A stretch of DNA of 64,000 nucleotides, taken from contig JAVUNC010000004.1 in the NCBI GenBank assembly GCA_032173965.1, positions 24,219,001 through 24,283,000 of the forward strand, in the 5' to 3' direction. Position numbers and translations under genes: made by a program. Below the pieces are notes generated by a model that saw nothing but the letters and a program-made list of their open reading frames with translations, was not told where the DNA came from and ran no database searches. Every line of letters starts with the position of its first letter. Within the stretch, counting starts at the first letter, position 1. The DNA comes from Sitta carolinensis. Its lineage: Eukaryota > Chordata > Aves > Passeriformes > Sittidae. This document shows positions 26,148 through 37,205 of the stretch, one piece after another.

Positions 26148-26777
26148 TGTCGTAGTTTGGAAAGAAGTTGATGTGGCTCATCTACATCTGATTTGCAAGT
26201 GTCTTGGAGAGTCCAATATTGCTGTCAGGATGTTTCCTGGCTTGTCTGTCTGGACCTCGCTGCTGAGCCACACAGCAGCTGCTGTGGTGTGTCACCCCAG
26301 AGTCACCTTTGGCCAGCTGGTGATACAGCTGGGACTGCAGAGACAAGTCCGGGCACGCCGGGCTCAGGGAGTGGCGGGATGAGCTTCCTCGGGGATGCTC
26401 GCTCCAGGTTTTCCTCTGCAGGAGAAGCTTTAAGGCGATGGTGAAGGAAAGGAGTCAGTTCTCACAGAGGGTTCAGTTCAGAACATTTATTCTAGCTGGC
26501 AGGACTCTGAACTTCCTAACAACACCAACCGAACTGCCGACCGCGTGGTTGCTCGTCCTTTTACCAGGGGAGAGGGGGCGGGGAGGGGTCAGGAACCCCA
26601 CCAACCAGGTACAGGTGAGGAGGTCTTAAGGGACAAAGGACACCTGAATGGCCAATGCCCCCCCAGGGGTAGAGAGCATCTTTTTGAACCTGCCAATCAC
26701 CGACACCCTTCTGGAATTCCAGGAGTGACACAGTGATTGGCAGGGGTGGGGAAAGGAGGGATGATCACACCACAACA
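26148..26777 (-). mobile_element. Solo LTR of an endogenous retrovirus (minus orientation)
   Basis: On the minus strand this ~630-bp segment begins TGTTGTGGTGTGATCATCCC and ends CCAAACTACGACA, giving TG...CA ends. AATAAA lies at 26486-26491 (minus) followed by the GC-rich sequence expected of R/U5. Its GC content is much higher than that of the flanks. There is no gag, pol or env sequence beside it, so it is a solo LTR. The flanking 5-mers (CTTGG and CAGGT) do not match, so the insertion is old or the boundary is off by a few bases. Overlapping ORFs at 26125-26841 are by-products. Confidence 0.8.
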
Positions 26778-27234
26778 CAGGTGCCAGCTTTAGGAAATGG
26801 AATTCATAACACTGAGTCAAGACTCTGCATTCCCTATACAATAAATTGAGAAAGACAGCCTCCTTGGGAAGGTGTGGATAACATTAGCCTACATGGGTAT
26901 AAGGGACACAGAAAAGGAGAGTGCTCAGACTTCTGACCCTCACACATACTTCACCTGCTCTTTAATATGGATTCAGATGTTGAAACTGCTGTTCTAAAGC
27001 ATTCCATTTGTGGTTTTTTATGTGAATGGTTGGTCTGTTCTTCAGATAAGTGGTGACAGTAGCAATACCACCATTCAGAAGTATTCTGATGCCTGTGGCA
27101 TGCAGCCAAGGTCCCACGTTAACTTCAGGTGATTTGGATCCTTATCTTCTTCAGAAAATGAAACAATTTAGTGACTATTTTGCTGAAGGTGTGCCACTAG
27201 ACTGCCAGGAACACAAACTGTGGAACCTAAAAGA
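26778..27234. other. Intergenic between LTR and CR1
   Basis: About 457 bp with no recognised element. A 67-codon ORF at 27050-27253 runs into the CR1 tail and is not credible as a gene. Confidence 0.5.
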
Positions 27235-27441
27235 ATTATGTTTCTTAAGATAAGGGTGGCGAGACACTGGAATATGTTGCCTAGAGAAGTTGTGGATGTC
27301 CCATGCCTGGAAGTGTCCAAGAACAGCTCGGATGAGAATTTGAGCAACCCAGAAGATGTCCCTGCCCATGGTGGGGGTTTAGAACTAAATAATTTTTAAA
27401 GTTCTCTCCAATCCAAGCAATTGTATGATTGTACAAGTGCT
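27235..27441 (+). mobile_element. CR1 LINE 3'-end fragment
   Basis: Plus-strand landmarks of the avian CR1 tail appear in order: GGGTGGCGAGACACTGGAAT, TTGCCTAGAGAAGTTGTGGA, CATGCCTGGAAGTGTCCAAG, ATGTCCCTGCCCATGGTGGG, then TTAAAGTTCTCTCCAATCCA and the terminal ATTGTATGATTGTA. The last is a decayed form of the CR1 ATTCTATGATTCTATG 3' repeat. It is about 205 bp long, so strongly 5'-truncated. Confidence 0.87.
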
Positions 27442-27905
27442 GTGTACATAAGGTCAAGAACATGCTTGCATTTTTTTATCTATACACTTTACATGCATAG
27501 AAAGAATAAAGAACATAATCTTGATAGCAAAGACTAAAAAGATAATTTTTTATTAAATTATGCTGATAGATTTGGCTAGATAAATATTTTTTAAATCAGT
27601 GTTCTGATGCTAATTATTTCTTTGATGAACTTGACAAATATAACCATCATAGAATTTTCACTTCATGAAGAGCTGTGCTATAACAGTTACAAGAATCATT
27701 GAGTGCACTCTACTTATTTCTGCTGACATGACGAAAGTCAGAAAATGTGAGATCATGTCAGGCAAAGTTCTATTAATTTTCAGATTATTAATAACTTCTG
27801 TCTCGTGACTGTCTATGTTAATTTTATGGATAACAGTTTTGTTTAATTAAAGTGCTGTAAGGATTCGAATAAAAATGGGTAACTACATCAATTTGTGATA
27901 CATTA
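27442..27905. other. Intergenic between CR1 and the large LTR
   Basis: AT-rich sequence of about 460 bp, with no recognised gene or repeat. Confidence 0.5.
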
Positions 27906-27910
27906 AGATA
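27906..27910. repeat. Target-site duplication AGATA, left copy
   Basis: AGATA directly precedes the TG end of the LTR and is repeated exactly at 29285-29289. Confidence 0.85.
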
Positions 27911-29284
27911 TGTCGCGGTTTCAATTTGAAGCCAGGCAGAAACACCAATTTCTGTTTTGGTTTGATTTTGCCAATTTCAAAGTTTGCAATCAAGAGCAAA
28001 GCAGGATTAAGCTTAAAAGTAATAAGACTTTATTAACTAACACGACAAGAAAGAAAAACAACAAGAATGAGGATTAAACCTTCAAAACACTCTTCCTCCC
28101 TCCCCACACCTTCTTTTCTCCCAACCGACAATGTAAAGAAAACAACACTCAGAAATCTCAGTCAGTTTTCTACCTCTAAGCCAGTCTTTCTTCAGTTCAC
28201 TTAGGGAGGGAAGCACCTCTCATTTGCTATGGTAAATTTTCACACAAGAAAACAGTTCTCTTGTAGATCCATTCTGGATCTTTCGTGTTCATGAAACTCC
28301 TCCCACGTTCACAGTTGTGTCTCTGGGTCACATCAATGTATGGGGTTTTATTTTAAAGCTTATTGTTCAAAACAAAGGTTCTCTTTGTCTTTGGGACCAC
28401 CTTCACCTCCAAGGAACAGAGATTCTCTTCTTCGAGGGCAAAGAGTCTTTATCACTTCATCTCTCTGTTTAACTTCTCATGAAATCAACAGTCCCCTCAA
28501 CATTTCACTCCTTTGCTCAGGTCTACAATTTGAACTCTTTTATCTCCCACATACTTTTTTATGTTTTAAAGGAAACATTTCAATATGTTATAGCCAACCA
28601 CCATAGATTGCAAGGGTTTTTTATGGCTTAAAAGCAACTTCCCACACTCCTTCCACCTGGCCTTTCACACTTTCTTGACTGACTTTGATACTTCATGTGG
28701 TCTTTACACATCTGCATTCTAATTTTCTCTCACTGGAGAGAGGAAGGAGGCTTTCTAAGTCCCATCTGTGCACGGATACACTGAAAGGGTTAACAAGAGA
28801 CAGTGTCCAGCCGGGGCAGTCCATGGTGTCAGATTTCACAGCCCTGCTGGGGGGGTCAGCTCTCAGAGGGTCCAGACCCAAAGGCAGCCGCTCACTGGTC
28901 TCCTGCAGCCAGGAGGGAAAAGTTGGACAGATTCCCAAAATTCCTTCTCCACCCCTCGGTCTCATCAGGTGCTCCATCCTGCCTCATCGTGCTCCCCCCT
29001 CTCTGCCCAGGCTCCCAGAGGCAGGTTCAGCTGGGGCCAGCAGCAGAGCAGACTCTGTGCTGGCAGATGTTCCCAAATCAGCGGAGCCTGCCTGGCCCGC
29101 GGGGCCTCCCCCTGCCCCACTCAGCCCAGGGCAGAGAGGGCAGAGGTGTGTGCTCTGACAGCCGGGGGAAAGAAACCTGCCCGGGCTGCTTCCAGAGGGA
29201 ATAACAACTAGAAATGCTTTCCATTGGTCCAATAAAATGCCAATCTCAAAACCAGCCAGCTCACTTCCATGGGCTGGTCAAACA
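27911..29284 (-). mobile_element. Large solo LTR (1374 bp) with intact target-site duplication
   Basis: On the minus strand the element begins TGTTTGACCAGCCCATGG and ends TTGAAACCGCGACA. It is flanked on both sides by the same 5 bp, AGATA, so its limits are certain. A 5-bp duplication is typical of class III (ERVL-like) elements, whereas betaretrovirus-like ERVK copies usually give 6 bp and ERV1 copies 4 bp. The poly(A) signal AATAAA is at 28029-28034 (minus), leaving about 120 bp of R/U5. The first third on the minus strand (28770-29200) is GC-rich and the rest AT-rich. No internal viral genes are present, so it is a solo LTR. ORFs of up to 157 codons at 28685-29232 overlap in several frames inside the GC-rich part and are not genes. 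Confidence 0.9.
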
Positions 29285-29289
29285 AGATA
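29285..29289. repeat. Target-site duplication AGATA, right copy
   Basis: AGATA directly follows the CA end of the LTR and is an exact match to 27906-27910. Confidence 0.85.
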
Positions 29290-29942
29290 AAAATATCTGT
29301 AGTGTTCAGAAACAAATCTGGCAATTAATTGGTAGGCTTTGACTGAAGAATTCAGTATTTGGCTTCAAGATCTTCTTAGTACTTCTCTCATCCAGGCTCC
29401 TACGAAATCCTCAAAATATGCAGAATGATACATAGTGTTCTGTTTAATCACTGAGTATATGAATTGATGGAAGTTTTTTAGATGGGAAAAGGGGTTCTGA
29501 AGTGTATTTTTATGGTCTACACTTACTTATTCATGTTTAAATAAACACAAACGAGCCCAACATTGTGTATTCTCTTAGTGAAAGAGTATAATAGTCAAGC
29601 TGATATTCTTCTCATTTATATAAGCATGGACGCTTTTTTTCCTGTTTTGGAATCTTCTTGACTAACATAACCCATCTGCGACAGCTGCTGTTGATAAAAG
29701 CTTTTTAAAAGCTGCTCTACTTGAAAACATCATGTGCTGCTTTAGGGGTTCTTTTTTTCCTTTCACAACACCAAAAATTATTAGAAATGATTGATTGGCT
29801 TTTAAATCTGGTATTTCCACTGTCTAAGTGATTAGGTTCATTACCCATGGAAGGCAAGTCTAATAAGAAGGAGCGATCAAACTGAGGATTTTTACAGTAG
29901 TTGATTGGAAAATTATATTAGACAACTAATAGACAGTTAATT

Positions 29943-29957
29943 AAAAAAAAAAAAAAA
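29943..29957. repeat. Poly(A) tract, 15 bp
   Basis: A run of 15 A, followed by a G and another short A run. Confidence 0.85.
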
Positions 29958-30275
29958 GAAAAAACAGTTAAAAAAATGTTGTAAAGCAAACACAGTAATA
30001 AAACATTACATGTTAGGAAACAGGAAAAATGCACATTGTGATTAAGGCTTGTAAAAAAAATCTGATAGTTTTTTACACCAATGCAAACTATATAGTATTT
30101 TCAATATTTATGTTTTATTAAATCATAAATAAAATCACATATTTAAAATATATACTAAAGGGTTGGAAATGCCTTTTGGTCTGAAAATTCACAAATCATA
30201 AGCATCTGAATAAACTATCAGATTACTATTCTTTCATGTATGAAGAAGGTCTGGGGTTTTATTTTAGAGGAAATT

Positions 30276-30307
30276 AAATAAAAAAATAAATAAATAAATA
30301 AATAAAC
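30276..30307. repeat. (AAAT)n microsatellite
   Basis: A TAAA tetranucleotide repeats about five times next to an A run; likely length-variable. Confidence 0.9.
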
Positions 30308-31213
30308 AAGATAAAAGAGAAACCTGATATAACAGCCCTTTGATCTACCACTGAACCAGACAAAGTTTATTCCACTTGACCAAATCAAGTAACTTGATAT
30401 CACACTTGGATGGCTCCTCTTCTTTGTTGATTATCCCTGGAAGGGATAGGTCACGTTGTTAGCATTTGCTGATAGCGGTGTGATAGTGCAGACAAGTGTT
30501 GGGCTCTGGATGGAGAAGAGTTGCCTTTGGTAAGGACTTCCTGCTGTGATGTCCCCCCTTCTGGTCCTTCTGAGCTGCCTTGGTTTTGGCCTCTTCACCA
30601 ATCAGTCTGAAAATATGATTACTGAATATCGGAGTTTTGCTAAAAATATCCTTTTTTTTTTCTTTCATGAAGAATCGTTGTCCTCAAGGGATTTTCATAC
30701 CTCTTTGGTGTGTTTTTTCTGGTCAGGGAAGTAGGTAACTGGACTACTGAATGCTGAGAAACATCAAAGGAATGGCTACAATGCACAGGCAGATTTGGAA
30801 GAGTAGAGAATTCAGAGTGAAACAGCTCAGTGCAGTAATATTAGAATTGCACAAATAAAAATTTTAGGTGCATATATATACTGCACATATTGATTGAGTG
30901 TTGTATAGTATGGATGCAGACAAGTTTTCAGGTGTTAGAGCTAGAGGGTGGTTCCTGGCCCTTTTAGATCACTGAATGCTAGTCACAAGCTTAAAGTGGA
31001 GCTATCAAATGCATGATGCATTGTGAGGCATGTCCTGAGGACTTGTAGGATGGCTGTCAGCCACTTGAGTTCTGGCAGCAGCAGAATCTGGAGCCTGTCT
31101 ATCAAGGGACACTAGATGCAGTTTAAAACCAGTTGATGTGCATTCAGGTGGCTGTAGCAACAGCAAACACAGATGCAGTTACAGCGCAGGTCGCAATTCC
31201 TGATGTGTTCACT

Positions 31214-32094
31214 TAAATCTCATCCAGATTTGGACACATTATCAGAGAAAGAGTATATTCACCTAGATTAGTAGCTGCCACTATGCCAGCTACTGAGCTG
31301 GCAGACACTCCTGCTACTGTGAAGGCATCGGTTCTCACCAGAGAACTGGTGGTGTTTTTTAATGTGGCAAGAGTACTGCTCGTAAAGCAAACTATTGGTG
31401 TCCTTAAATTTCAGGAAACTACTGAAGGGGCTTGCCTGATAACTTCAAATAAATATGCACATGCCCCTTATAAACTTCTGAATCAGAGGCTGGCTGTTGA
31501 CTTGAAATATGTCGGATCAAACAGTTCAATTTCAGCAACTGGAAACTGGATTTTGAAGTGGAAAGTGCCAGGCAACTTTAAATAAACAGAGCTGCTAGCC
31601 CTTTTGGTAATAAAAAAATTGTAGATACAGAAATGAACACACATGCACTTCCTCAGAAACCTCACTTGTGCCCATGTGTCTGCTCCTGGATAAACTCAGT
31701 GGAGCTGACCAGAGGCAGACAGGAAAGAGAATTACAAGAACAAGAATAAACAATCTGGAAAATGAGGCTCCCACCTTAGCAGATGTTGCTCACAGGTGGT
31801 GGTTGTGCAGTGTGTGTGTGAGTGACAAACTTGAGAGCTATGAGTACTTGGAATGTCTTCCAGGTCATATGTGTGCAGACCGAAGGGCAACAGCAAAGCT
31901 GGACAGCAGTTCTGCTGATAATGAGGGTGACACCATTCCTGTCTCATCAGCACTAAATCAACCCCTCTGTAACATTCCCTGACTGAACCAATAGCTGTCA
32001 AACAGGACAAGGTCCTCATGAAGCCAGGAGTAAGGAGCCACACAGAATATTTCACTGCAACCCTTGACAACGTTCCCATTAGGCTAGCTGCCAT
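31214..32094 (+). other. Unidentified ORF-rich island
   Basis: Two neighbouring plus-strand open frames stand out from the AT-rich flanks. The first, open from 31217 with a Met at 31283, ends at 31585. It includes TELADTPATVKASVLTRELVV, LKFQETTEGACLITSNKYAH and NQRLAVDLKYVGSNSS. The second (31668-31982) includes TRINNLENEAPTLADVAHRW. Just upstream, the same frame as the first reads an Ala/Val/Thr-rich stretch (VAVATANTDAVTAQVAIPDV) before a stop. On the minus strand 31732-32094 is also open (120 codons). I recognise no family. It may be a decayed retrocopy or retroviral internal sequence, or chance. Confidence 0.3.
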
Positions 32095-33690
32095 TAAGAG
32101 TGGATAAAAATGTGAACTGTACTCCTTGAAGGGTGGGTGGCCTATTTTATGCCTAGACTAGTATGTGGTTATTAATGTACCCTCTCAAAACAGAGGAAAA
32201 CCACTAAAGCTGCATGTTGAGGGAGTTTAGGGGAACTCCCATAGACTGACAGCTTCAGGGGATGCTCTCTAATAAACACAGGTCCCTAAGAAACAAACCA
32301 AATGGTAAGAAATTATGAAAATGAATCCCACATTATTAAAAGAAAGACTTTATGAAAGTACTTGGACTATTTGTCAGGTTTCTTGGCTCACACTTTCCTT
32401 CCTGCTGTTCCAGACTTTCCCACAAGCATTGTCACAGCTATAGGATTCGACAGCCCTTCATCTGCTCTTGAGATTCTTACAATTTTTCCCCTATTAAAAA
32501 CTGCACATAGAGCTCTTTGCTAGTGCCAGTTTTGTTTTCTTTTAATTTAAAAAAGTAGCTTATAATGGGAAAACTTCTTTCTTGAAATGAGAAGTAACAG
32601 TAAAAAAACACTAACATAGACAGAGAAAATACCAAAAATATTCTTCTGTTTCTATTTTGCATACTCCTTTTTCCTGGCTTGCACTTACATTGCTTGTTGC
32701 ATTTCTCTTTTTGCAGTGGTGGGCTCACCTTTCTCTCCTTGATGGTTTTCAGTCCCATCACTGATAGCTATGACAGGGGAAAAAAAGGAGGAAAGAAAAA
32801 TCAAATTTGAAGAGTAGTCAGATCCGTGGCTCAGAAAACAATTGTTCTCTGCTTTGTGCAATGGGGGATTAACAAGTAGCTAAGTACATGTTTGGGCTGT
32901 CTGAGAAATGTGTAGGTTTTATATGTTGGAACCAATGATACATTTACTAGTACTTCTACTATATCACAGTTGCTCTGCAAATAGCTAAGCAACAAATAGT
33001 ATGGGGATATAATTTTTAAAATATTATAATTTGTAAATAGTGTGAGAGACTGTTCTAATACTGTTATTCTGGCAAATGGGCAAAAAAGGAGAAGGGTTGT
33101 CCTGTTATAAACAATTAAGCCTGTTGCAATTGGTAATGCATTTTAATATCAGAGGGTAGAGTCAAAAGGAGGTATTTGCATGCATTGCACTCTAATTATA
33201 AAACAGGATGTCTTTTCTTTTTCCCTTTTTTTATCTTCTAGGATCATGACACAGTTAACTTTTTTGTTCCTTTGTAAAATAAACTATAGACAAGTAATGT
33301 TCCCTGGTCTCCTGAAGACATTTAAAACAGTAGTGAACATCTAAACAATACTCAGGACACCGTTCTCATATGAGTAATAGCTGTCGTCTGGTCATATCTT
33401 TTCAGAAAAGAGTGAAGACATTATATTCAAAGATACTATGTTCAAACATGAAGTATAATTTCGTATGACTAAATGTGTTAACACTTTAGCATAATTAAAA
33501 GTGCTAGAATAACGTCTTAGCAGTAGTTTACATTAAGAAGGTATGGGGTTTTTCTTCCCTTGAAAAGTTCGGTTTCAGTCACCTGAAACTATACATAAAT
33601 CCTGATGAACATATACAATGGCTTCATTTGGTTTTCTTCAAGACAAATTTTTCACAAAATATCTGGTGTGAAGAACCTTACTCTATTCTT
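32095..33690. other. Intergenic, no recognised gene
   Basis: AT-rich sequence. A 94-codon lysine-rich minus-strand ORF at 32477-32761 has a hydrophobic stretch near its middle but no recognisable family; chance is likely. Confidence 0.5.
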
Positions 33691-33905
33691 TTTATCCAGT
33701 AGTTCAGGGGTTAAAGCACTAATCTAGGCAGTAGCCAATTAATTTTCTGGTTAAAGGATTTTAACCCTTACCTTTAAAGAATGGCTTAAAAATTACAAAC
33801 CAAACCCTGTGGGAGCAAGCGGGTAGACTTAGCTTCTTCAGTTGAGACATTGCTGTCTTATACACTAGATCAGGCAACCAATAGTTGTGTGAGTAACTTA
33901 ACTAG
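33691..33905 (+). mobile_element. Possible tRNA-derived SINE relic (MIR-like)
   Basis: TAGTTCAGGGG at 33700-33710 fits the Pol III A-box consensus of tRNA genes and is followed by TTAAAGCACT, as in tRNA D-arms. A weak B-box-like GGTTAAAGGATT starts at 33749, about 49 nt from the A box, close to normal tRNA spacing. Farther on, TAGTTGTGTGAGTAACTTAA at about 33880-33900 resembles the MIR core (CTGTGTGACC...CACTTAAC) with a gap. No single match is strong; the order of three weak ones is the evidence. Confidence 0.33.
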
Positions 33906-34374
33906 AGACAGAACTTATATTACTGAGTCAGGAACATAAATCAGCCCTGTTCTATGCATTACTGGGTCTGGCTCCTTAGCCTCCTCCCTCTTGCAGACCA
34001 GTCATAAGATCAATATTGATACTGTCCTGCAGAAACAAAGCTCATTAGTTTAGACTTGATTGCTCATTCGTATTCATTGTGATCATGCCTTATCTTCCAG
34101 TTTGGAAACCACTGGTCTAAGTTTTACAGCGTTCATGGGGAAGAGGATGATCAAAACTTATATTTACCTGGAGCTAGAAGACAGGATAGTGCTGGAGATT
34201 CAATCCTAGCTTGCTTGGAGGTATGTTTTTTCCCAGGAATATGGCAACATGTTCCTGACTTCTTAATCACTGAAAGTTCTCCTTTTGGTCACGTGTGTGG
34301 GAACTAGGACATCCTTTTGACTGTCCTGGGAAGATTTATAAGTCACAAGAATTTAGATAGAATGATAATTAGTA
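33906..34374. other. Intergenic left of the LTR
   Basis: About 470 bp with no recognised gene or repeat. Confidence 0.5.
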
Positions 34375-34834
34375 TGTCACAGGGTGAAAAAGTAGAATTT
34401 TGGGATTTTAGAATGTGAGATCAGGGGACAAAGATGGAGGAAATTGGGTGTGTCCCTGAGCTTCTTCTTCATCCTCTTGTTCTCTATCTTCTGTGGTGGT
34501 GTGGCACATTTTGGTTGGTCTAGGACAAAAGTACACTGTACAACCTAGTGGATAGATATTGGAGAATTGTTATATATAAAGCATACGTAATTTTCAGTAT
34601 AAAAGATAGTGCCCTCCAAGGGCAGGAGAGGGAGAGAGCAGAGCCCAAGGAGAGAAAACCACAACCTAGCCTGTGGAGAGAGCACAGCCAGGGGAGATCA
34701 GCACAGCCTGGCCTGCAGAGAAGCTGTGGCAGGCCAGGGAACGAATCTGAGATAAGCAAAGAATAAACAAATTCCTGAACACGAGAAAACAGATGACTCG
34801 ACCTCTTCTTCAGACGCAGGGCTGGGGGAAAACA
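34375..34834 (+). mobile_element. Probable LTR of an endogenous retrovirus
   Basis: The segment starts TGTCACAGGGTGAAAAAGTA and is taken to end at ...GGGGGAAAACA. It has a TATA box, TATAAAAG at 34598-34605, followed by a purine-rich stretch and the poly(A) signal AATAAA at 34762-34767. The TATA-to-AATAAA spacing and the TG start fit a plus-oriented U3-R-U5 structure. TTTTGGTTGGTCTAGGACAA in U3 recalls other passerine LTRs. I see no primer-binding site to its right and no matching duplication (TAGTA on the left, GAAAG on the right), so the right boundary is uncertain. Confidence 0.65.
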
Positions 34835-35539
34835 GAAAGCCTTCACAGAGACAGAGACAAGTTAAGTTAGGTGAAAGCCAAGCTCACAGAGCTCTTAGAA
34901 ACCCCAGGAAGGCACAGACAAGAAAAACAAAACAGCAAGAAAGAAAACGTATATTTTTATATTTTAAAAAACCTAACAACTTGCACCTTCCATACTGTGG
35001 TTTCTGCCTAATACTTCTTGACCAGTTCTTTAATGACCAAGAAATCAAACTTTTTTCTTCCTTTCTTTGTTTCAGATCCTCTCAACAGGCACACTTCTTG
35101 AAGTTTAACACTATTCATTTATTCTTCCAAATAAATCACATCTTCAAGACCTAATATAATTCACTCTGCTTTCTTTTCTGGTTTGAAATACATCTTTTTC
35201 CTGAAGTGTGAGACACAAAACAGGGCACAGAAAGGCTTGCTCAGAATATTTAGGGTTCAGGATTATTTAATGAGCCCTTCAGTCAGTTAATTTCACATTA
35301 GAAAGATCTTTCTTTTTACTTCATAGACTCCTGAAAAATTCTTGCTCTGTACATGAGTTGAGTCCATTTTATAGAGGCTTCAGAACCTTCTCACCACTCC
35401 TGTCACAGCTCCCAGCAAGAACTGAGGGGGGGTTAATAATTGATTAAACTCAGACAGCTTGTTCCTACATCTGATAATTCATCCTGTCACAACAACCAAG
35501 GAATTAAAACAAAACAAAACAGTCATTAAGAACTCGGGT

Positions 35540-35565
35540 TATCCTATGTAATTATCCTATGTAAT
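35540..35565. repeat. 13-bp tandem duplication
   Basis: TATCCTATGTAAT occurs twice head to tail with no mismatch, suggesting a recent small duplication or replication slippage. Confidence 0.9.
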
Positions 35566-37143
35566 TATCACTAAGTCACTTAGACCAGTGACTAATCCAG
35601 CCAGTTTTTTAGACCTTTCCCTATCCAAAACTCAGCATCAAATTTCTGTATTAACTCAACATAATGTATCCAGGAAATCATCACCCAAATATTTGGGGTG
35701 TGAGTAGCAGGATGTGTAAATAATTACTTTTTCTATATGACCACAGAACCAGAATATACAATGCAATTCTTACTTTCTCTCTCACTAATTAAAGTAAAAT
35801 TAACTAATTGTTTCTGAGATGTTTTAGGAGTTTAAACAGGAGTTCACAAAGATTGGCAGTGACAACCATCACACTGCATTCAACTGGAAGAGGCTTGAAA
35901 CACTTCAAAAGAGAAGAAGATAGAGGGCTTGAGTAAGACATCTTATAATCAAACACCCAAGCCACCGTGTTGCATCTTACCTATGGCTGCACTGACAGTG
36001 GCAAGAGAGTTATGAATGGCACCTTAGACTTGCTGTGGACAAAACCATAGGATTTAAAGCATTCGGAAATTTCTCATTACCAAATTTTGTCTCTATTTTT
36101 CACTTGGCAGGAAAAAGTGAAAAAATTAAAAATTAAAAAAGTGCAAGTCAAATTTGCAACTATTTTATAATTCACCTCAAATTGTATTTTAGAAAAGGAA
36201 ATGAAGGGGTGAAGGTTATTGTTATGGGAAGAAAAACAAGTGATCCTGCTTCAGTAGTTAGACAGTGTAACCAGAGTACACATCTGAGCCTTTATTCACA
36301 GCAAAACACTGGGAAAAAAAGCCTGCAAATTTATCATGACAGTATAATAAAAATTTAGACAAAGAAACCACTTTAAACTGCTATAAATAGTAACTTTTAC
36401 TTAAACTCACATGCGGATGAATTTTTCTTAGAATGGAGGGCAAGAGATTAAAGATGTTCTGCCAAAAAAACAGGATTAAAAGATAGAGTTCAAATGTATA
36501 TTTAGGGCTGAGAAAGATGAGGAATGGTTCTGATTATTTTAGAGCTCCACCAAGCACCTTTGTCCAATTATCCAAATGCTTTCTTTTTCGGAACAGCTTG
36601 GAGGATTCCAGAGTCACTGGCTGGCCAATGGAGCAGATGTAAGTACTATTGCTGGAGATTGTTAATCTTATTGTCTTTAAACTTGGTATTCTGTAGACTG
36701 AGATAAAAATACTACCACTTATTCCAAAATGTGAGTGCAGGTACAAGGGCTGCATAAACACATCGAGACTTTGCTTCATAGGAATTTTGAAAAAGTATTC
36801 TTTCACTTTGCATTTTTTCTTTCTCTCACCTAGACCCCAAGCTTGAGATTCCTCTTTCAGAAAAAAGTTTGTGTTGTCTCCCTAAGGGGCCCATTTCCCT
36901 GATTGCTTCAACAGTCTCACCCTGACGTGTATTTTTCTTGAATTCCCTACAACCCAGCGAGTTTAAATGATCTAAAGTATTTTGGTTAATGTGTGGGAAT
37001 CTTCATAATGATTACTTTAGCGAAGTTTTATAAACCAGATCATCTTCAAATGAAAAATATTAGACGGTATAAGAAAACTCCATCTGAAGGTTGCTGGTAA
37101 CATCAGAAGGTTCTCATGGAAAATATTTAAATTTTATCAAGAC

Positions 37144-37205
37144 AAAAAAAAATAGTAACAATAATTACAATAAAAGTAACAATAACAATAACAATAATAA
37201 TAATA
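37144..37205. repeat. (AAC)n/(AAT)n microsatellite
   Basis: An A run leads into mixed AATAGTAAC, then regular AATAAC and finally AAT triplets. The poly-Asn stretch of the overlapping ORF comes from this. Confidence 0.9.

Larger units (their letters stand above)
29290..31213. other. Intergenic, no recognised gene
   Basis: AT-rich unique sequence with an A-tract at 29943-29957 and an AAAT repeat at 30276-30307. A short palindrome, AGCTTTT/AAAAGCT with one central base, lies at 29699-29713. No gene is recognised. Confidence 0.5.

Noticed and set aside
28685..29232. ORFs of 133-157 codons on plus and 82-94 on minus
   Set aside because: They lie inside the GC-rich part of the solo LTR at 27911-29284, overlap in several frames and show no known domain.
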